This document shows positions 24,801-37,305 of a stretch of DNA of 64,000 nt, one piece after another (position 1 is the stretch's first letter; each line of letters begins with the position of its first letter). This DNA is from Chrysemys picta bellii (taxonomy: Eukaryota > Chordata > Testudines > Emydidae). Location: the NCBI RefSeq assembly GCF_011386835.1, contig NC_088809.1:4101001-4165000 (forward strand). The letters run 5' to 3'. Under the pieces are notes generated by a model, which saw only the letters and a program-made list of their open reading frames with translations, had not been told where the DNA came from and made no database searches. A program made the translations under genes and the position numbers.

Positions 24801-25365
24801 TCAACTAGAAAAGCCTACACTAATTGTTCTCTTTCACCTTTGATCTTTAAATAGTTGTTTTGTTTGTCAATCACAAAATGAACAATATTCTGGGTGGAAA
24901 CTTGCAGGCAGACACATGAGTCTTCTGTGGCTCCCTGCACACTCGCCATCCCACAGCTGCTTTGCCAGTTGACTTATGAATCACGTTTGCAGGGATGCTG
25001 ATGGGACTAGGGAGCAGAATCAGAGGTATGCCAAAGGAGACAATACATATAGCAATCGGGGCTTTTTTATTTATTTCGTTTAGGGTTTTTTACCTGACAA
25101 ACCCACATTGGTGGAACAAAGTCCGATACTGGAACATGGCGCTGGAAAGGAAGCTCCCAGCAAGAGCTGCTGAGGCATGCATTATTTGATTGTAATTCTG
25201 GTGTGGAATAGGAGACTGTTTACAGTGTTGATTTCAGCTGGCCTGTATCTTCTCCAGGGTTGAGGGCGGAGGGGTGGGTAGGGAGAGAACCACCATGCCA
25301 CACAGATGGTACCTTTGGCTGCTCAGTGCCCAATACACACACAGCAACAGGAACATCTTGATCAT

Positions 25366-26342
25366 CATCAATGGACTCCTCATCGGGTGTATTTCTAGTG
25401 GGGTCCTGCAGGGATCAGTTCTCAGCCCTATTCCATTTAACATTTTTATCAATGACCTGGAAGAAAACATAAAATCATCACTGGTCAAGTTCACAGATGA
25501 CACAGTAATTAGGGGAGTGGCTGATAATGAAGAGGACAAGTTACTGATACAGAGCGATCCGGATCGCTTACTAAGTGTAAGTAACCGGTATGCATTTTTA
25601 ATATGGCTAAATGCAAAAGTATGACTGTAGGCCATACTTAGAGGATGGGGGATTCTATCCTGGGGAGCAGTGACTCTGAAAAAGATTTGGGGATTGTGGT
25701 GGATAATCAGCTGAACATGAGCTCCCAGTGCAATGCGATGGTCACAAGGGTTAATGCGATCCTTGGATGCATAAAAGGGAATCTTGAGCGGGAATAGAGA
25801 GGTCATTTTATCTCTGTATTTGGCACTGATGTGACTGTTGCTGGAATACTGTGTCCAGTTCTGGTGTCCACAATTCAAGAAGGAAGTTGATAAATTGGAG
25901 AGGATTCAGAGAAGAGCCACAAAAGTGATTAAAGGATTTGATAACATGCCTTATACAGACTAAAAGAGCTCAATATATTTAGTTTAACAAAGAGAAGGTT
26001 AAGGGGTGACTTCATCACAGTATATAAGTACCTGCATAGGGAACAAATATTTAATAATGGGCTTTTTAGTCTAGCAGAAAAAGGTCTAACACAATCTAGT
26101 GGTTGGAAGTTGAAGCTACACAAATTCAGAGTGCAAATAAGACATAATTTTTAGCAGTGATGATAATTAATTACCAAGACCTGTGGTGGATCCACCATAA
26201 CTGACAAGTTTAAAATCAAGATTGGATGTTTCTCTAAAAGATCTGCTCTAGGAATTATTTTGGGGAGGTTCTGTGGCCCGTGTTATACAGGAGGTCAGAC
26301 TATACGATCACTCTATTCCCTTCTGGCCTTTGAATCTACAAA
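25366..26342 (+). mobile_element. CR1 LINE, 5'-truncated, with reverse transcriptase remnant
   Basis: One frame at the start reads GVLQGSVLSPIPFNIFINDL and KFTDDT, the PQGSVLGP and FADD catalytic blocks of a CR1 reverse transcriptase; the second residue of the acidic block is changed to T. Stops follow, then the well-known CR1 3' order (CAGTTCTGGTGTCCACAATT, GAGGATTCAGAGAAGAGCC, CCTTCTGGCCTTTGAATC). It is inactive. The long antisense ORF at 25234-25878 is a shadow. Confidence 0.85.
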
Positions 26343-26437
26343 TCATTTTCATTTATCTTGTATATTGCACTTTACAGGTGCAAATGCCTCCTCCTCTGTT
26401 TATTAATGCTCTAGGAGGAAATCTCTATCTCTTGTAC

Positions 26438-26457
26438 CTTTTTTTTTTTTTTTTTTG
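26438..26457 (+). repeat. Poly(T) tract
   Basis: A run of about 20 T, just downstream of the CR1 copy. Confidence 0.75.
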
Positions 26458-28874
26458 GCAATTGTTTTTCAGAGAGAAATAACTAGCAATACAGTAAAAA
26501 ATAATGTATCCAAACCCACATATTCAGCTCTCTATCCTTCCTAACTCAGTCCTCCAGCAGGCATAATTTGCCTTGAAACATCCCCCTTTCTACCTAGAGA
26601 AATGTCATGCCCCCCATTCTATTTGGATTAAGGAGGTTCAGCTACACAAGGAGATAGTGGAGAGTTGTGAAGGCAGTTGGAGAAGTCCTTCCCTTCTGAG
26701 CTAAGCTTGAATTGGAAGGATAGGCATGAACTGGATTTGAATTGACAGGGCGAGGGCATGCTCCGTTGTCCTGCAGCACCCCACCTGCTGCGTGCAACAT
26801 CCGGGTGGCCCCCTCGCACTTGTAAATCCATTAGGGCACAATGTACAAGCTGCGAGTTAGCATTAGGAGTGAGTGAGGCCATGGGGAGGGCATTCATCTC
26901 ACTGCACTGACTGAGAATGAAGTGTCATGAACAATTGAGGATGTCTCGACATCCTGGAACCAATCCACAGGACAGAGTTGGAGCCAGCCTGTCTTCTCCA
27001 GGTCCCGGAGCCATAGTAATTTTTCCAGCAGAGCAATACCTGTACGTTTCTCAAACAGACCTCTCAGTATTTCAGCTGATGGCCCTGTAATGAGAGACCA
27101 ACAGGAATTGAGCTCATGTCTGTCTGTCTGTCTTCCACTGGAGAGAGAAATGATGATCCCTGTCCAAATAGCATACTCAGGAGAGTGGAGGAAGAGAGGA
27201 TTGGATTTGTTGTTAGTGTCCTAGTGAAGAACTAAACTTGGATTGCATTGCTGGCAAGAAGTCCCACTCCAGCAATTCTCAACCTGTAGTTTATGACTTA
27301 TGAATCCCCTCCCCAGTCGTTTTCTGTTGTGGGAGGGGGAAGGTGAATTACAAGTTTCTCCCATTCCCTGTTTCCGGTCTCGTGCTGAAACAGGTTTGCC
27401 AATTATAATGCTCTTGCTTTACTTCTTGAAATCACTCATGTTGGACAATGAGCCTACACTGGTCAGTTTCACTTCCTGATAATCACTCATTGCTGCTGTG
27501 TTTGGATTGTAGATGTTGCAGGGAGCAGTTTAAATCCAAACAGAAAAATGTTTCCCTGTTAGGTTCTGTAAACCACGACTCCCCCGCTGATTGTGGGGAT
27601 TAAACTAACAGACAATGTGCCTTTAAACAATTCTAAGATTGATCAGTATAACTGTGCTCCTAGGGGGGAAATGTTTTCTTTTAATTTTTAATGTACAGTA
27701 TCACTTCTCTGTAAGAGGAATTTAGAGGAATTTTTAACTGCCCCACCCGCAATCTCCAAGTACCAAATTAATTTATCTGCTCACTCGAAACTACTATCAA
27801 TATACTGACCTCCCCAAAGAAGAAACCTAAACCCAGCTGCACTGAAGTCTGTCCAATTGTCAGGGTGGTGGAAAACAGGATCTTTTAAGGGGCCTTCAGA
27901 GGAAATTAACAAGACTCTGAAGACACTGCCTCCAAAGGAGAATTTGAAGGAAATGTTGCATTGCTTTTCATTTAATGGAAAGCAGCAGCACTCCATATTG
28001 GGAACACATTCCATTATTGTTGACAGATCTGCTCTTGAGTTTTTAAATTAACTTTGTCTGCTTGAATTTCCCAGGGTTAAGGCAGAAGCCTGGGTTGCAG
28101 TAAATATGATGATATTGCTTGGGCAAATGCCTCTCAGAGCATTCATCTGACTTGGATGAAGACAGGCAAAAGTCTTTATCCTAATACGGTTTGAGGAGTG
28201 GAATCTAGCAGAGTTTCACGCAGCTAATGTGACAGTGAAGACACCCTTATTATGGACACCAGTTGCCATACTGGACTGCCGCTAACCAAGTTCCAGTGGG
28301 AACAAATCTCATGCTTGGGGTTCTGCATGCACTGAAAGCAGTTTCATGTTATCTTTGTCAGTGGGAACCATCCCCGCCCAGAGTTTGCACTAGTGAGTTA
28401 ATGCATCCTACGCAGATACCAGGGCTGAGAAGTCAGTCGGCAGGACCAAAAATAGCACCCTGCAGCTGTTAGTGGAGGGGGAGATTCCCATTCCTACTAG
28501 CATGCCACTGGGGAGAATGAGAGTCCTCTTTCTCCTTGAGACCCAATCCAGTCAGTTTTATTCAGTCTGTAGCCCAGTAGGTTTATAACCTGTCCCCTGG
28601 CCGTTATGTGCTTTAGAACAGAGAAGTTTCCTGCTGTGTGGGTGTTTAGTTTAACACCTGTGATCTGATTTTTGTGTCCAACTCCAAGGTTCTCCCATGT
28701 ACTTCATGCTGGTCCATTTCCAGCTCACCAAGATGGAGGAAACAAATGAGCAAATGATTAGTGACTGCAGTAGCATAGCAACCAATAGCAATACTTTGCC
28801 CTCCCATAATGCCTCTAGTCTGAGGCTCTCCAGTCGCCTTGCCAACAATAGTTAATGAAGCATATCACTCCGCA

Positions 28875-29005
28875 GTGTTTGTTCTGTTTGACAGATGGGG
28901 ACTGAGGCTCTGAAACGTTCAGTGATTTGTATGTAAAGTCAAACCGTGAGTCAGGATTTGAACTCAGGTCCTGATTTCCGAGCTCCTGCCAATTAAATCT
29001 ATTGA
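28875..29005 (-). mobile_element. MIR-like SINE fragment
   Basis: GACAGATGGGGACTGAGGC, then CAGGATTTGAACTCAGGTC, are the reverse complement of the MIR core and B-box region. Confidence 0.6.
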
Positions 29006-29091
29006 TGACTTTGTGTTATGGATCAGATTACAAAACCGGTAACTCGGTTTTCCACCGGAACTGTTCTGTTAAGCACCTGTACAAGGTACTA

Positions 29092-29718
29092 GGCTAAGTT
29101 TCCTCTAAGCTATCTGGGACTGCACAGGTGGGGAGAGGCGCCTCTCCCCGGGTCCCAGCCCAGAATCTGCCACTGCCAGGGAGAGGCACCTCTCCCCTGG
29201 GCTTGGGCTGCTGCGGCGAGAGAGGGCTGAGGGGAGTTCTCTCTCCCCACCGCTGCCCCGGGGCAGCCTGCACCCCAAACCACTCATCCCCGGCCCTAGC
29301 TAGAGCCTTCACCCCCCCACACACACCTCAGCCTTGAGCCCCCTCCCGCTCCCTGAACCCCTCATCCCTGGCCCTACCCCAGAACCCTCGCCCCCCACAT
29401 CCCAACCCTATGCCCCAGCTCTGAGCCCCCTTCCACACCCCTAATCCCCAGCCCTGCCCCAGAGCCTGCCCCCCAGACAGAGCGCTGACCCCCTCCCCCA
29501 TACCCCAACTCTCTGCCCTAGCCCTAAGCCCCCTCCCGGACCCCAAACCCCTCATCCCCGGCCCAACCCCAGAGTCCTCACCCCCCTGTACCCCAGCCCT
29601 GAGTCCCCTCCCACACTCCGAACCCCTCGGCCCTACCCCCGCCACACATCACCTCCATATTGATGCATATAACAAAATTCATTATGCACTTGGATGAAAA
29701 AATTAGAGGGAACATTGG
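29092..29718. mobile_element. hAT-like element carrying a C-rich minisatellite
   Basis: The outer ends GCTAAGTTTCCTCTAA and TTAGAGGGAACATTGG are inverted repeats. Between them 29330-29640 is a degenerate minisatellite of units like CCCCAGCCCTGAGCCCCCTC. I see no clear 8-bp target duplication. Long ORFs in this stretch reflect low-complexity composition. Confidence 0.6.
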
Positions 29719-30749
29719 TAACGGGTATATTTCTGTATAAACTGGTCACTGTATGTCAGTGGTGTCTCGAGAAGAGAATACTTCCGCAGCTCCTATTCCA
29801 ACTGGCTTTCTGTGCAGAGTAGACTATTTAACTTACCAGGAGTACTGTGTGAATCGGGAGTGAGGAGCAGTCTGAAAGGATCAGCTGATTTCAGACTGAA
29901 AAGTCTAGATTAATTCCACATCTGTGTTAGGTTTGGCTTGATCCTGCAGATTTGCAACAGCTGTTGGGAAGTGTAGCAAAGAATCCCCTCTTTAAATGCA
30001 TGATCAAATCCTCCGAGCAAGAAGCATGTTATTTCAGTGTCATTCTCCTCCAGACAGGAAAAGCTGCATTTAAAAGTTGCTGAGACAGCGTTCTCCTGCA
30101 GCATCCTCTGATCTTCCTGTGGTTTCTGATGAGCTCATGTTTGGCTTTCCATCCACCATGGTCCTTTCAGAGGCGATCCTTTCAGGGGCACAATACATGG
30201 TCCTTTCAGGGGCGATTGTTCACCTACTTGTACTGTGACTGCCTTTTCTTTCTCTTTCATTTGCCTTACTGTGTGGATCACAAATGCCAAATTGCTCAGA
30301 ATAAATTTAGCCAACTTCCCGTGCCAGCAGGCCAGAGGAGACCCTTTGCCAGTAATTGGAGTTTGCTTGTGCCACGTTGACAGCCTTGTAGAGACAGTCA
30401 GCTAGTGGCTAGGACTTCGCCAAGCTCCGTTCTTTCACTTTGCACAGGCGCGTACAAACGTTGGCTTCAAGTCTGGATCTTCCCTTCAGTTTCAGGCCAC
30501 ATTGGTGACTTGCTTGGATCTAGGAGGGAATTTCCATAACATGAAACATGTTGCGGCCATTCTCGCCTTTAATACAGCTGTGTGGCCTGCTGATGCTACA
30601 GGATCACAGCACTCCATGTTCTGTCTTCAGCCAAGCAGCTTCAAGACAGAGCATGACATACTGGGGACCTGTTATCTCTGTCGGCTTCATTTTTGTATGA
30701 CAGGTATTGTCGAAAGGCTGCACAAATTAAAATTCCAGATACTTCACTA

Positions 30750-30978
30750 TGAGGTTAATTAACCATTGGAGCAATTTCCCAAGGGATGTGGTGCATTCTC
30801 CCATCACTGACCTCTTTAAATCAGGACTGAAAGTATTTCTTAGAGCTCTAGCTCAGCCATAAGATATGGGCTTGATGCAGGAATCACTGGGTAAAATACT
30901 GTGGTCCGTGTTATGCAGGAAATCAGACTAGGTGATCACAGTGAGCTCTTCCAGTCGTACATCTCTCAATCTATGTTA
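30750..30978 (+). mobile_element. CR1 LINE 3' fragment
   Basis: AGCAATTTCCCAAGGGATGT, then AGTGGTCCGTGTTATGCAGG-like sequence, CAGACTAGGTGATCACAGTG and CTTCCAGTC match the CR1 3' end. Confidence 0.75.
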
Positions 30979-32094
30979 CTATTCCATATCAAATGCTGAT
31001 CGGTCCTCGGTTTTTCCATCCACCTCTGTAGTATCTCAGTACTGATGGAATCTCTTTGCTGTCTTTGTATTTCCAGATGTTTCACTATGATTTTAACAAC
31101 GAAAGTTTCCAACCACCAAATGGCTGTTTATAAGTTTGGGTAGTTGTAAGGTTAAAAGCTGAGGCTGTCTGGCACTTACTGAGGCCACTATTCCCTTTCA
31201 ACTCTTAACAAAACACAGACTATTCTTCTTCGTACAAAGGGGGGGAAATCTATCCCGTTCTTCGAGTGGAGAGGAGAGAATCGGAGGGAATTTGAATTAC
31301 AGAAATAAGCAGTAAATGAAAAAACCCAGTTTCCTATCAAGGTTATGTACTTTCGGATCAGACCTGCCGTAAAATGAGCCATTCGTCTTTCTCTTAGAAG
31401 TGTCTGATCTGCTTTGGAAAGCGGAGCGTGATTGAAAGAGCTCATTGCCATGGGAATGGTGGTAAATCTTGGCAATCATCCTTCAGTGCATGCGTTTTTC
31501 ATTTCCAATCAGCTTTCCCAATGCACAGGAGAATCATCAAATCAGACTGCTCAGACTTTGAACAGCACATTCATGTACTTTCTAATACAGACATCCACAT
31601 TAATACGGCTAGTGCTTGGAGACCACTAATTTGCTATTCAAGCCTTTCATAACTGGGTTTATATGACAGCACATTCCGGTGTTCTTAAATGCAATTGTCT
31701 TGTTTGTTCATCCGTGTCTCATGCTGCATTTAAATTATAGCCCAACTAATAGTCTGGACTTATATAGCTGTTTGTCAAGGGATTTATTTATTATTATCAC
31801 CACAGAGCTCTTCACCAATCTGAGCTGTTTAAACTTCACAGGCTGCTGCATTGCTGTGCAAAATGTTCTCAGCCCACACTGAACAGGGTGTGAAATTTAC
31901 CAGGTTTCAGCTTATTTTACAGCTGAGTCTTAGCACCGCCCAGCTTTGATGAGGTTCACAGATGTTTAGAGTGGACCAGGGACTGATGGATGATTTTGAG
32001 TTGAAGCTATGTGATAGTCACAGCTTTGTGTGGATTCAACAGGAAAGTCAGCCATTGTGACTGATTTTTCTTATTTTGCTTGAGATTTGTGCAT

Positions 32095-32260
32095 AACTGA
32101 GCTGGATCCGGTGGTAATGCCCAGCACTATCATAACAGTGACCTGAGTTTGAGTCCCAAGCTCAATCCCTTCTTCCCCCTTTGGTCTTGTAGCCTGGGCA
32201 GTCCCAGAACCTTGGGTTGATCTGCAGTGATACCTTTGGTTATTTATACAGCACCCACAG
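32095..32260 (+). mobile_element. tRNA-derived SINE head
   Basis: GGTGGTAATGCCCAGC followed by GAGTTTGAGTCCC gives A-box-like and B-box-like spacing. It is not an intact tRNA. Confidence 0.4.
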
Positions 32261-33064
32261 ATGTGCAGGACATATAAACCCTGTTGATTATAAATGGCTG
32301 AGTTCAGAGCACTGTTGGTTGGGCACAATGTAGAGACTGCTACCACCGTTCCCCCAAAAAGGAAAGCTGCCACAGCATACTGTAGGGCCTTGAGGGGAGT
32401 CTGTTGAATATGGCAAAGACATGACAAAATAGAGTAAAATGTGAACAGCTATTTACAGAGAGCTCTCCGGTTACTTTCTGTACCTCTTTATTGTTTGCAA
32501 CACCCTCTTAGATAGATGCTTGACAAACATGTGATCCTTGTAAAGATCCCTTTAAACTTCGCAAACTTGGATTTACTTTCTGTGTTTTGAACCAAACTCA
32601 GTTTAACACGGCTGATTTACATTTAGCAAAGTCTTTGCAGCTTTTGTGGCCAAATCCATTTAGCTTGTCCATCAGCATCATCAGTGATGCCAACTTAGCC
32701 CTGGGAATAATGTGTGTTAGGAAACTGGTGCTAGCAGGGGCAGCACAAGGCATTGTTTTCTGTAGGTCCTAATAAATGGAGATTTAAAAAAAAATCATTA
32801 TGATTCTGTATATGCACCTTTTTTAGATATTTGTGACCTGGAGAGGACTTTGATCATCAAACAAGTTTCAGGTAGGATAAATTTTGATAGCCTTGTCAAG
32901 TCTCTCAAAACACAGTAACCTCGACAGAATACAGATTTTTGCCCAAGAACAAATTCCAGAAGAGCGAATTAGATACTGGCATTAAAACCTAAATTGCTCT
33001 CTGACTCGCACCCTTAGCTTGAGTGTCTTTAAGCATATAAAAAGCTAGATCACCCAGTTCACTC

Positions 33065-33250
33065 TGGCTGGAGGTTGCATCCTTTTCCCACACCCTTCAT
33101 CTGTCTTGTCCGCTAGACTGTAAACTCTTCAGGGCTGGGATTGTCTCAGCACAATACAGAGTCTTCAGCATCTCCATCATACAGTGCTTAACACAATGGG
33201 GGCCCAGTTTCAACTGAGACTTGTGAGTATTACTCTGATATGAATAAAAG
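33065..33250 (+). mobile_element. SINE/LINE 3' tail repeat
   Basis: CTAGACTGTAAACTCTTCAG, GGGATTGTCTCAGCACAATA and ACACAATGGGGGCCC follow the turtle MIR/L2-type 3' tail. Confidence 0.55.
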
Positions 33251-34139
33251 AATAAGATGGATCAGAATACAGAAGCATGTGCTTTGAGGTTTATTCTGGA
33301 TCCATTAGTTTGCATTGCAAAATAACTGAGCATAAAGTATCAGAAGTAGTGGAATTGTGAGTTTTATTAACATTGAGGCTCCATTCTGCTGTTCTTCCAT
33401 TGCGGTTTTTTGTTCTCCACTGGCCCAAATGAATGTCATAAATATCTATGGCGCCAGGGAGAGTTTGCAGCACATTATTTGATGATGTGGGAAACTAATG
33501 ATTCATTTCCTTCCCTCCCCTCCCCTCTGTCCTCTCTGGTTCTGTGTTGTGATCTGATTGCATTTAAGAGGTTGATAATTCATCACCGGGCTGTTTAGGT
33601 TGAAGTGCCTTGGAAAAATGTAAGTGAACTGCTCAGATTGGAATGTTTTAGGTACTCGAAGCTCTGAGATCAGCTCCTCAGACCACAGCCTTTCCTGGCT
33701 TTTAGTTACGGTTGAAAATGCATTGGAGTGGTTACAGAAGGCTTCCCAAGCCTCATATACACCTGCAGGTTATGCCTTGCCAGCAGCTATCTTTCTCTTT
33801 CTATACTTCCTTCTAGAGCTGGTGTTTTTTAGAACTCAGAATTTATTTATCTGTACGTGCAGAAATATGATGCCAGACGAGAAGTGTGTGACCCCAGGTG
33901 TGTTTCAGTTATTGGCGTTGGACAAAGTTAAGTTGTGCGGGGAGCTCTAGTCTACTAATCAAGATGGCCAAAATGCAGCAGGGTCTAGGCAGAATCATCG
34001 CTCCACGTTTCTGGATGTCAGCCATGTTTTCAGTGTGAACATGACTTGGGCATGGACTGGAGATTAGTGTCATGAATGGTGAGCTGGGAGTGAAGGAAGC
34101 AGCTGAAACAGGATTGCCTCATTGTGGTGGTGATAGCAT

Positions 34140-34282
34140 ATCCCATGTACAGTGCCTTCCAGTCAGAGATCTCAAAGTGCTCCATAAGGGGGGAAGCAGA
34201 GGCACTGGGAGATGAACTCGTGTGTCCCAGGTCACATAGCAAGTGTGTGGCAGAGCTGGGAGTAGAATGCAGACTTAGCTCC
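34140..34282 (-). mobile_element. MIR-like SINE
   Basis: The plus strand shows TCTCAAAGTGCTCCATAA, GTGTCCCAGGTCACATAGC and GTGGCAGAGCTGGGAGTAGA, the reverse of the MIR order. Confidence 0.65.
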
Positions 34283-34531
34283 CGGCCCTGGGCACCAACC
34301 GAGTGATACAAGGAAGTTCCGGTCAACGCGATGCCATTTTCTTTTGAGGTCACCAGGCTAGCAGTAGCTGGGCTCCTGTGTGAGCCCTTTGGATGCTCTG
34401 CTGCAAACTGCCGCTCTGTCGTCTTCTGCTTCTTTCTGATCGCTGCCCTGTAAGGTGCTGCTGCTCAAAAGTATTAATGGTGAAGCTGCTTAGAGTTTAC
34501 CTCTTCTTCTCCCTCCCGCTCTCTTTTACAG

Positions 34532-34649
34532 CTAAAACTATGGAACAAATACAGAGTCTCCAACATTCCATCGCTGATATTTATAGATGCTTCCACGGGG
34601 AAGGTTGTGTGCAGAAACGGCTTGTTGGTGATCCGGGATGACCCCGAAG
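34532..34649 (+). CDS. NXN: Nucleoredoxin exon 2 (internal)
   Basis: This exon encodes 39 codons plus one base and reads LKLWNKYRVSNIPSLIFIDA, continuing to VIRDDPE. I recognise it as the end of the N-terminal thioredoxin-like domain of nucleoredoxin, a thiol oxidoreductase of nucleus and cytosol that binds Dishevelled and restrains Wnt/beta-catenin signalling. The acceptor is a pyrimidine tract ending in TTTTACAG and the donor is GTAAGA. It enters in phase 0 and leaves in phase 1, and the split glycine codon is completed by the next exon. By family comparison it covers roughly residues 121-160 of a protein of about 435 residues. The NIPSLIF segment is the strand and cis-proline region of a thioredoxin fold. 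Everything upstream in the window is intron, so exon 1 must lie before position 1. The identification is firm because the next five exons continue the same protein. Confidence 0.96.
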
Positions 34650-36038
34650 GTAAGACCTGGAGCACTGCACACCCATATGACGGCTGACAATCTGCTCTCT
34701 TTTAGCTCCCTTTCTAAAGTGTGCCTGGAAGCAAAAAATGGAAACAAATGAAGATCATCAGACTTACCTCATCAAAGCACTGGATTATTTTCAGCATGAA
34801 ATTCCCTGCATTGTTCCCATTAGAGTTAGGGTTTCATTTTTTAACGAACAAAGGCATCCCTTCTGGGTTTGCTGTCTGAAGTGCAAATGAGGAAAAAGTT
34901 AGATGAAATGAAACGCTGCAGTAAGCATTTCACTGGGGGGACATAGGCGGACAAACTGAGGACCCACCTTTTTCATAACTTAAGATCTGTGCTGCTCTCA
35001 TCTAGTGAGTGGTGCGAATATTAGTAACACCACACAGTCTGTGACAGAACAGTTCCCTTGGTACTTACAGATGGTGCCTAAAAGAAGCTACAGTTTTCTT
35101 TTCTAAATCATATCATGCGGCATGTTTATACCAGACCTCGCCTTCTCTGAATCGGCAAGTGATGAAAACAAATAAACATTGCTGCACATATTTGTGGTCC
35201 CCACGCAAAATGAAAGCGGGGCACCTGCCTGCCCACCTTTGACCCTTCAGCATATGTGCCTCCGCATTCCATGCGGTTGTCATTTCCCCAGTGCGGGAAT
35301 GACAGATCCCGAAAACAAGCCCCTAGGTGTAACGCAGGGGGCGGGAGCTGTGCAGCATGACAGGCTAAGTATAATTTGTGGTCTAAGCCATCTGGTAATG
35401 TTTCTTTAGTTCTGGCTGAATTTACGGGCTGCTTATTCTGGGAATTGGCAGCAGGAATAGTCAGAATATATAGACGCTTTTTTCAGGTGGGCAAGGAAAC
35501 CTGTGTGTCCATTATCCAGCCTTAAAACTAGGGACAAAACAGCCCTGTGCGAGGGAAATGAAAATGGTGACAGCTTTAAGGAAGCCAGCTGCAGTTCCTA
35601 AAAGACAAAGACCGAGGTGGGAGTTGAGCTGCAGTAACCGAGGCTACATCAGCTGCTTCTCAATGGTTTTTAAATGGTAGCTGTTCAGGAAGCAGAATGG
35701 CTGCGAGGAGCGGGATGGGCAGATTGACCTGTTCTCTAAAAGATGAATAGTCAGAGTACATGACCTGCACCCCCAGCCAGGAGCAGAGAGAACCCGACCC
35801 TGCAGAGCTCTGCCAAACTCATTGAAAAGGGAAGAATGAAGCAGACGGCTTGCCCAAAGCAGGACTATTTGCATTGTTCCCAGAGAGCATTCTGACATCT
35901 CGAGACTGGGTGAATGCACGCAAACACGCTTTGCGGCTTAGAAGGCACAGGGATCCCTGACGGTCAGATCCTGCCCCTCTGTGGGCACTGAGGGTCCTAA
36001 CCAGAGTAGAAAGCAGTGCAGCTGTGCTGTGTGGGGTT

Positions 36039-36052
36039 GGGGGGGGGGGGGG
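36039..36052 (+). repeat. G homopolymer
   Basis: Fourteen consecutive G. Confidence 0.9.
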
Positions 36053-36329
36053 AGGAGGGAAGAGGATACCGAGAGCCTACGTAGGAGATGTGGACCCTCT
36101 GCATGATACAAAGCACGGCTCCTCTGGGGTGTTCTGTGTAGGGGGGGTGAGGACGGAGGTACGAGGGCAGCAAGTAGATTTGCAGCTGCACAGGTCCGCT
36201 GGGTGAGCACTCCATTGTGGGGAGGAGGGGGACAAACCCGGGGCTGCATAAATGACTTCATCCCTGAGACCCCAGTAGTGGCTGAACCCTGGGAGGGGGG
36301 TGTGAATCTCTGAGGGATGCCTCTCTCTT

Positions 36330-36350
36330 CCCCCCCCCCCCCCCCCCCCC
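36330..36350 (+). repeat. C homopolymer
   Basis: Twenty-one consecutive C; the exact length may be a sequencing estimate. Confidence 0.9.
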
Positions 36351-36740
36351 GTGGAAAACCTGATTGCCCGGGATTGGGGAGGCAGAGAATATGGCCCTTT
36401 GTAGGGCGGCTCTCCTCTGTGTCTCTCGGGGGGGCGAGGGGTTCAGAGCGTGGTTTTCACTTCAGAACAAATGTGTTGGTTAACGTTTGGTGCCGATCCC
36501 TCCGGGAGGATGTGACCCAGTATCTGGGTGGAAGGGGGCAGAGGAGGTCTACATGGAAAGACATCAGTGCAGATGGATAAAGAGGACTCTCCGCTCCTGT
36601 CTGTTGCACGATTGCCCGCCGAGATGCCTTTGGAGAAGCGGGGAGGGCCTCAGTAAAGCCATTTAAAGTGTAAATGCTAGATGTGGCTCTCACTCTTCTT
36701 CTCTCTGCCTTCTCCCCTTGCCCATCCCAAACTCCCCTAG

Positions 36741-36874
36741 GGCTGGAGTTCCCCTGGGGACCAAAACCCTTCAGCGAAGTTGTTGCAGGGCCTCTGCTCA
36801 GAAACAACGGCCAGTCGCTGGACAGCACCGCCCTGGAGGGCTCTCACGTGGGGGTCTATTTCTCTGCGCACTGG
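36741..36874 (+). CDS. NXN: Nucleoredoxin exon 3 (internal)
   Basis: The exon completes the split glycine and encodes LEFPWGPKPFSEVVAGPLLR and onward to GVYFSAHW, 44 complete codons after the first two bases. It begins the central thioredoxin domain (TryX/tryparedoxin-like), about residues 160-204. VGVYFSAHW is the beta strand that leads directly into the redox-active cysteines. The acceptor is CTCCCCTAG and the donor is GTGAGT. It enters in phase 1 and leaves in phase 0, so the exon stops exactly at the tryptophan before the active site. The preceding intron of about 2.1 kb carries long G and C homopolymers. Differences from the mammalian protein as I remember it are conservative (for example SEVVAG where mammals have REVIAG), as expected for an intact orthologue. 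Confidence 0.96.
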
Positions 36875-37305
36875 GTGAGTAGCTGGCACCTCTCCATCGC
36901 AGAGTAAATGGAAGGGGTTGGAGATGAATGGCAGCTCTGTGAGAAGGCTGAGCCCTGACTGCAGCTCCTCACGGTAGATAACCACGCCTGCGCTGTCTGG
37001 ACTGCCAGAGTCACTTTTGCAGGGGCAGCTGTGCCTGAGGTGAAATTCCCCTTCCCCTTCCAGGTAGCTGGCGGAGGTTGCACTGGTGACTTTCTGAGTC
37101 AGTGCCCCCTGTCCAGCAGACCCAGCCACTTGGCAGACTGAGAGACTGCCTCTAGGCCCCCTGGGAAAGCAGAGCTCATGGGGGCCTCATGGGGCTCCCT
37201 GTTCCCCCTGCTGAGGGAAGCTGTGGAGTGAATCGGGCCCATTGACTTCAGTGAGAGCTTTGTCCCTGGTGTCCAGATACTATGTGCTCCTCTGTGTTTT
37301 TCCAG
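36875..37305 (+). other. NXN: NXN intron 3
   Basis: A short intron of 431 bp that separates the tryptophan of the WCPPC motif (exon 3) from its first cysteine (exon 4). I see no repeat in it. Confidence 0.9.

Larger units (their letters stand above)
1..34531 (+). other. NXN: NXN intron 1 (3' part)
   Basis: This is the downstream part of a first intron at least 34.5 kb long, delimited by the acceptor of exon 2. No ORF in it resembles a conserved protein except transposon remnants. Stretches where I see no recognisable element are about 1-1595, 1755-2685, 2940-6055, 6290-8320, 9640-13105, 26345-28870, 29720-30745 and 30980-33060, apart from short A/T tracts. Recognised elements are listed separately. 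Confidence 0.85.
34650..36740 (+). other. NXN: NXN intron 2
   Basis: The intron lies between exons 2 and 3. It holds a 14-base G run (36039-36052) and a 21-base C run (36330-36350) within a GC-rich stretch at 35950-36560. I see no recognisable transposon or gene. Confidence 0.85.

Noticed and set aside
25234..25878. 214-codon ORF on the - strand
   Set aside because: It is antisense to the CR1 copy; the sense strand carries the reverse transcriptase blocks.
29328..29645. 105-codon ORF on the - strand rich in G, R and E
   Set aside because: It is a translation of the C-rich minisatellite.
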